DNA of 64,000 bases from Constrictibacter sp. MBR-5 (GTDB taxonomy: Bacteria; Pseudomonadota; Alphaproteobacteria; JAJUGE01): positions 1 through 64,000 of the forward strand of contig NZ_JBEPTK010000019.1 of NCBI RefSeq assembly GCF_040549485.1. The letters run 5' to 3'. The translations under genes were made by a program, and so were the position numbers. Under the pieces are notes generated by a model, which ran no database searches, was not told where the DNA came from, and was given only the letters and a program-made list of their open reading frames with translations. Shown one piece after another: positions 63,954 to 64,000 of this stretch. Every line of letters begins with the position of its first letter. The first letter of the stretch is position 1.

Positions 63954-64000
63954 ATGTCTATTCCGATCTATCAGGTCGATGCCTTTGCCGACCGGGTGTT
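63954..64000 (+). CDS. PhzF-family isomerase, N-terminus only (cut by window end)
   Basis: Only 15 codons are visible, behind a gggagcgagcg ribosome site: MSIPIYQVDAFADRV. This is the characteristic start of PhzF-family isomerases/epimerases (Q-V-D-A-F). It is 37 bases after thiD on the same strand. Confidence 0.7.
   Translation, partial: MSIPIYQVDAFADRV

Overview
The window is chromosomal DNA of a high-GC Gram-negative bacterium. It carries alphaproteobacterial signatures: ccoNOQP behind an FNR/FixK box, the hslUV-hisBHAFE block, an RNase E with an acidic insert in its S1 domain, and the cpoB-tilS-ftsH-folP-glmM order. A Rhodospirillales-like member is the best guess; this is inferred from gene content, not from a marker-gene tree.

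Layout. (1) 1-6044 is the right end of a prophage or related integrated element: the C-terminus of a tail tape-measure protein, small phage genes, an XRE regulator with a palindromic operator, an unknown three-gene operon with a Tat-like leader, and a TacAT-like toxin-antitoxin pair. It ends abruptly inside the anticodon arm of a tRNA-Sec gene: only the 5' half (6045-6087, minus strand) is present. (2) 6517-13618 is host DNA with a lipoprotein, an MFS exporter, a Dabb protein, selB-selA, an orphan HPt/receiver pair, a monooxygenase-like protein and a small membrane protein. (3) 13721-19711 holds the anaerobox-driven cbb3 oxidase operon, a LysE-type exporter, an O-acetylhomoserine sulfhydrylase-like gene and a CoA-binding protein. 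(4) 19734-30795 holds rne, an amiC-type amidase, mrcA (PBP1A), prfB with its programmed frameshift, a CHASE2 cyclase and a double cold-shock protein. (5) 31089-36027 holds a second class III cyclase, two tandem SDRs, a CDF metal exporter and a Thr/Ser dehydratase. (6) 36232-48785 holds a giant multi-SLBB export protein, an MBL hydrolase, pgk, a universal stress protein, an MgtC-type protein, and an exopolysaccharide group (polymerase, glycosyl-phosphotransferase, flippase) around an intergenic region rich in palindromes, including a perfect CRP-type site. (7) 48793-64000 holds hslUV, a histidine operon with two guest genes, a D-amino acid dehydrogenase-like gene, and the cpoB-tilS-ftsH-folP-glmM-thiD run, ending in the start of a PhzF-family gene.

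How the parts fit. selA and selB are intact and lie close to selC, which is cut here by the element. Either the selenocysteine tRNA is rebuilt at the other end of the element, outside the window, or the pathway is disabled. Two class III cyclases together with a consensus CRP-type palindrome upstream of the flippase suggest cAMP control of surface polysaccharide. The cbb3 oxidase is wired to oxygen limitation through its FNR/FixK box. No CRISPR array, rRNA operon, intact tRNA or insertion sequence was seen.
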